From an uncultured Mycoplasmatota bacterium (GTDB lineage Bacteria > Bacillota_I > Bacilli_A > RF39 > UBA660): a stretch of DNA of 14,521 nt. A program made the position numbers and the translations under genes. The notes beneath the pieces were generated by a model. That model searched no databases. It saw nothing but the letters and a program-made list of their open reading frames with translations, and was not told the origin of the DNA. The stretch covers positions 1-14,521 of the forward strand of contig CAMMBX010000019.1 in assembly GCA_946494345.1 (NCBI GenBank), written 5' to 3'. This document shows positions 14,512-14,521 of the stretch, piece by piece. Each line of letters starts with the position of its first letter. Position 1 is the first letter of the stretch.

Positions 14512-14521
14512 ATGAAAACTA
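14512..14521 (+). CDS. 5' end of a plus-strand gene running off the right edge
   Basis: ATG AAA ACT (Met-Lys-Thr) begins at 14512, 10 nt after a perfect AGGAGG and downstream of a promoter with 17-nt spacing. Only three codons are inside the window, so the product cannot be named. It is the only gene oriented rightward. Confidence 0.55.

Overview
The window is very AT-rich with strong purine-rich Shine-Dalgarno sites, a peptidoglycan/division cluster and standard-code Trp codons (all TGG). This fits a low-GC Gram-positive bacterium (Firmicutes/Bacillota; a gut Bacilli or Erysipelotrichia-like lineage is a guess) that builds a cell wall. All confident genes are on the minus strand, so transcription runs from right to left. 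Only the extreme right edge carries a plus-strand start.

Region by region, in the order of transcription. (a) 14015-14521: no intact gene. It holds a plus-strand promoter, a leader with a possible Shine-Dalgarno-masking hairpin and the first three codons of a plus-strand gene. On the minus strand it holds a broken ORF remnant and a terminator. (b) 13424-14014: an unrecognised 196-aa protein with a C/H-C/C zinc-ribbon-like motif, with its own promoter. (c) 9736-13201: a cation diffusion facilitator with the metal-site pattern expected for Mn2+ export, followed after 16 nt by an 863-aa protein made of eight degenerate ~70-aa repeats plus a C-terminal sigma-70-region-2-like segment. This is the most unusual object here. 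(d) 7279-9676: a long CBS/DRTGG-regulated Mn-dependent inorganic pyrophosphatase, a weak terminator, then a 239-aa protein with a transglutaminase-like Cys-His-Asp pattern. (e) 5810-7193: UppP (undecaprenyl-diphosphatase), followed by a decayed DUF1016/YhcG-type gene with a frameshift, an amber codon and no nuclease domain. (f) 4264-5749: a ZIP-family metal transporter and a PF06541-type membrane protein, tightly coupled. (g) 1-4182: phosphomannomutase/phosphoglucomutase, MurG, MurB, FtsQ/DivIB and the first codons of another gene (possibly ftsA), i.e. the distal part of a dcw cluster.

The genes support two linked themes. One is cell-wall synthesis and division: hexose-phosphate supply, UDP-MurNAc formation by MurB, lipid II formation by MurG, carrier-lipid recycling by UppP and divisome assembly by FtsQ. 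The other is divalent-metal handling: ZIP, a Mn-type CDF and an Mn-dependent pyrophosphatase. Several promoters share a TGnTATAAT-type extended -10 with a poor -35. None of the 12 intact genes ends in TGA (8 TAG, 4 TAA).
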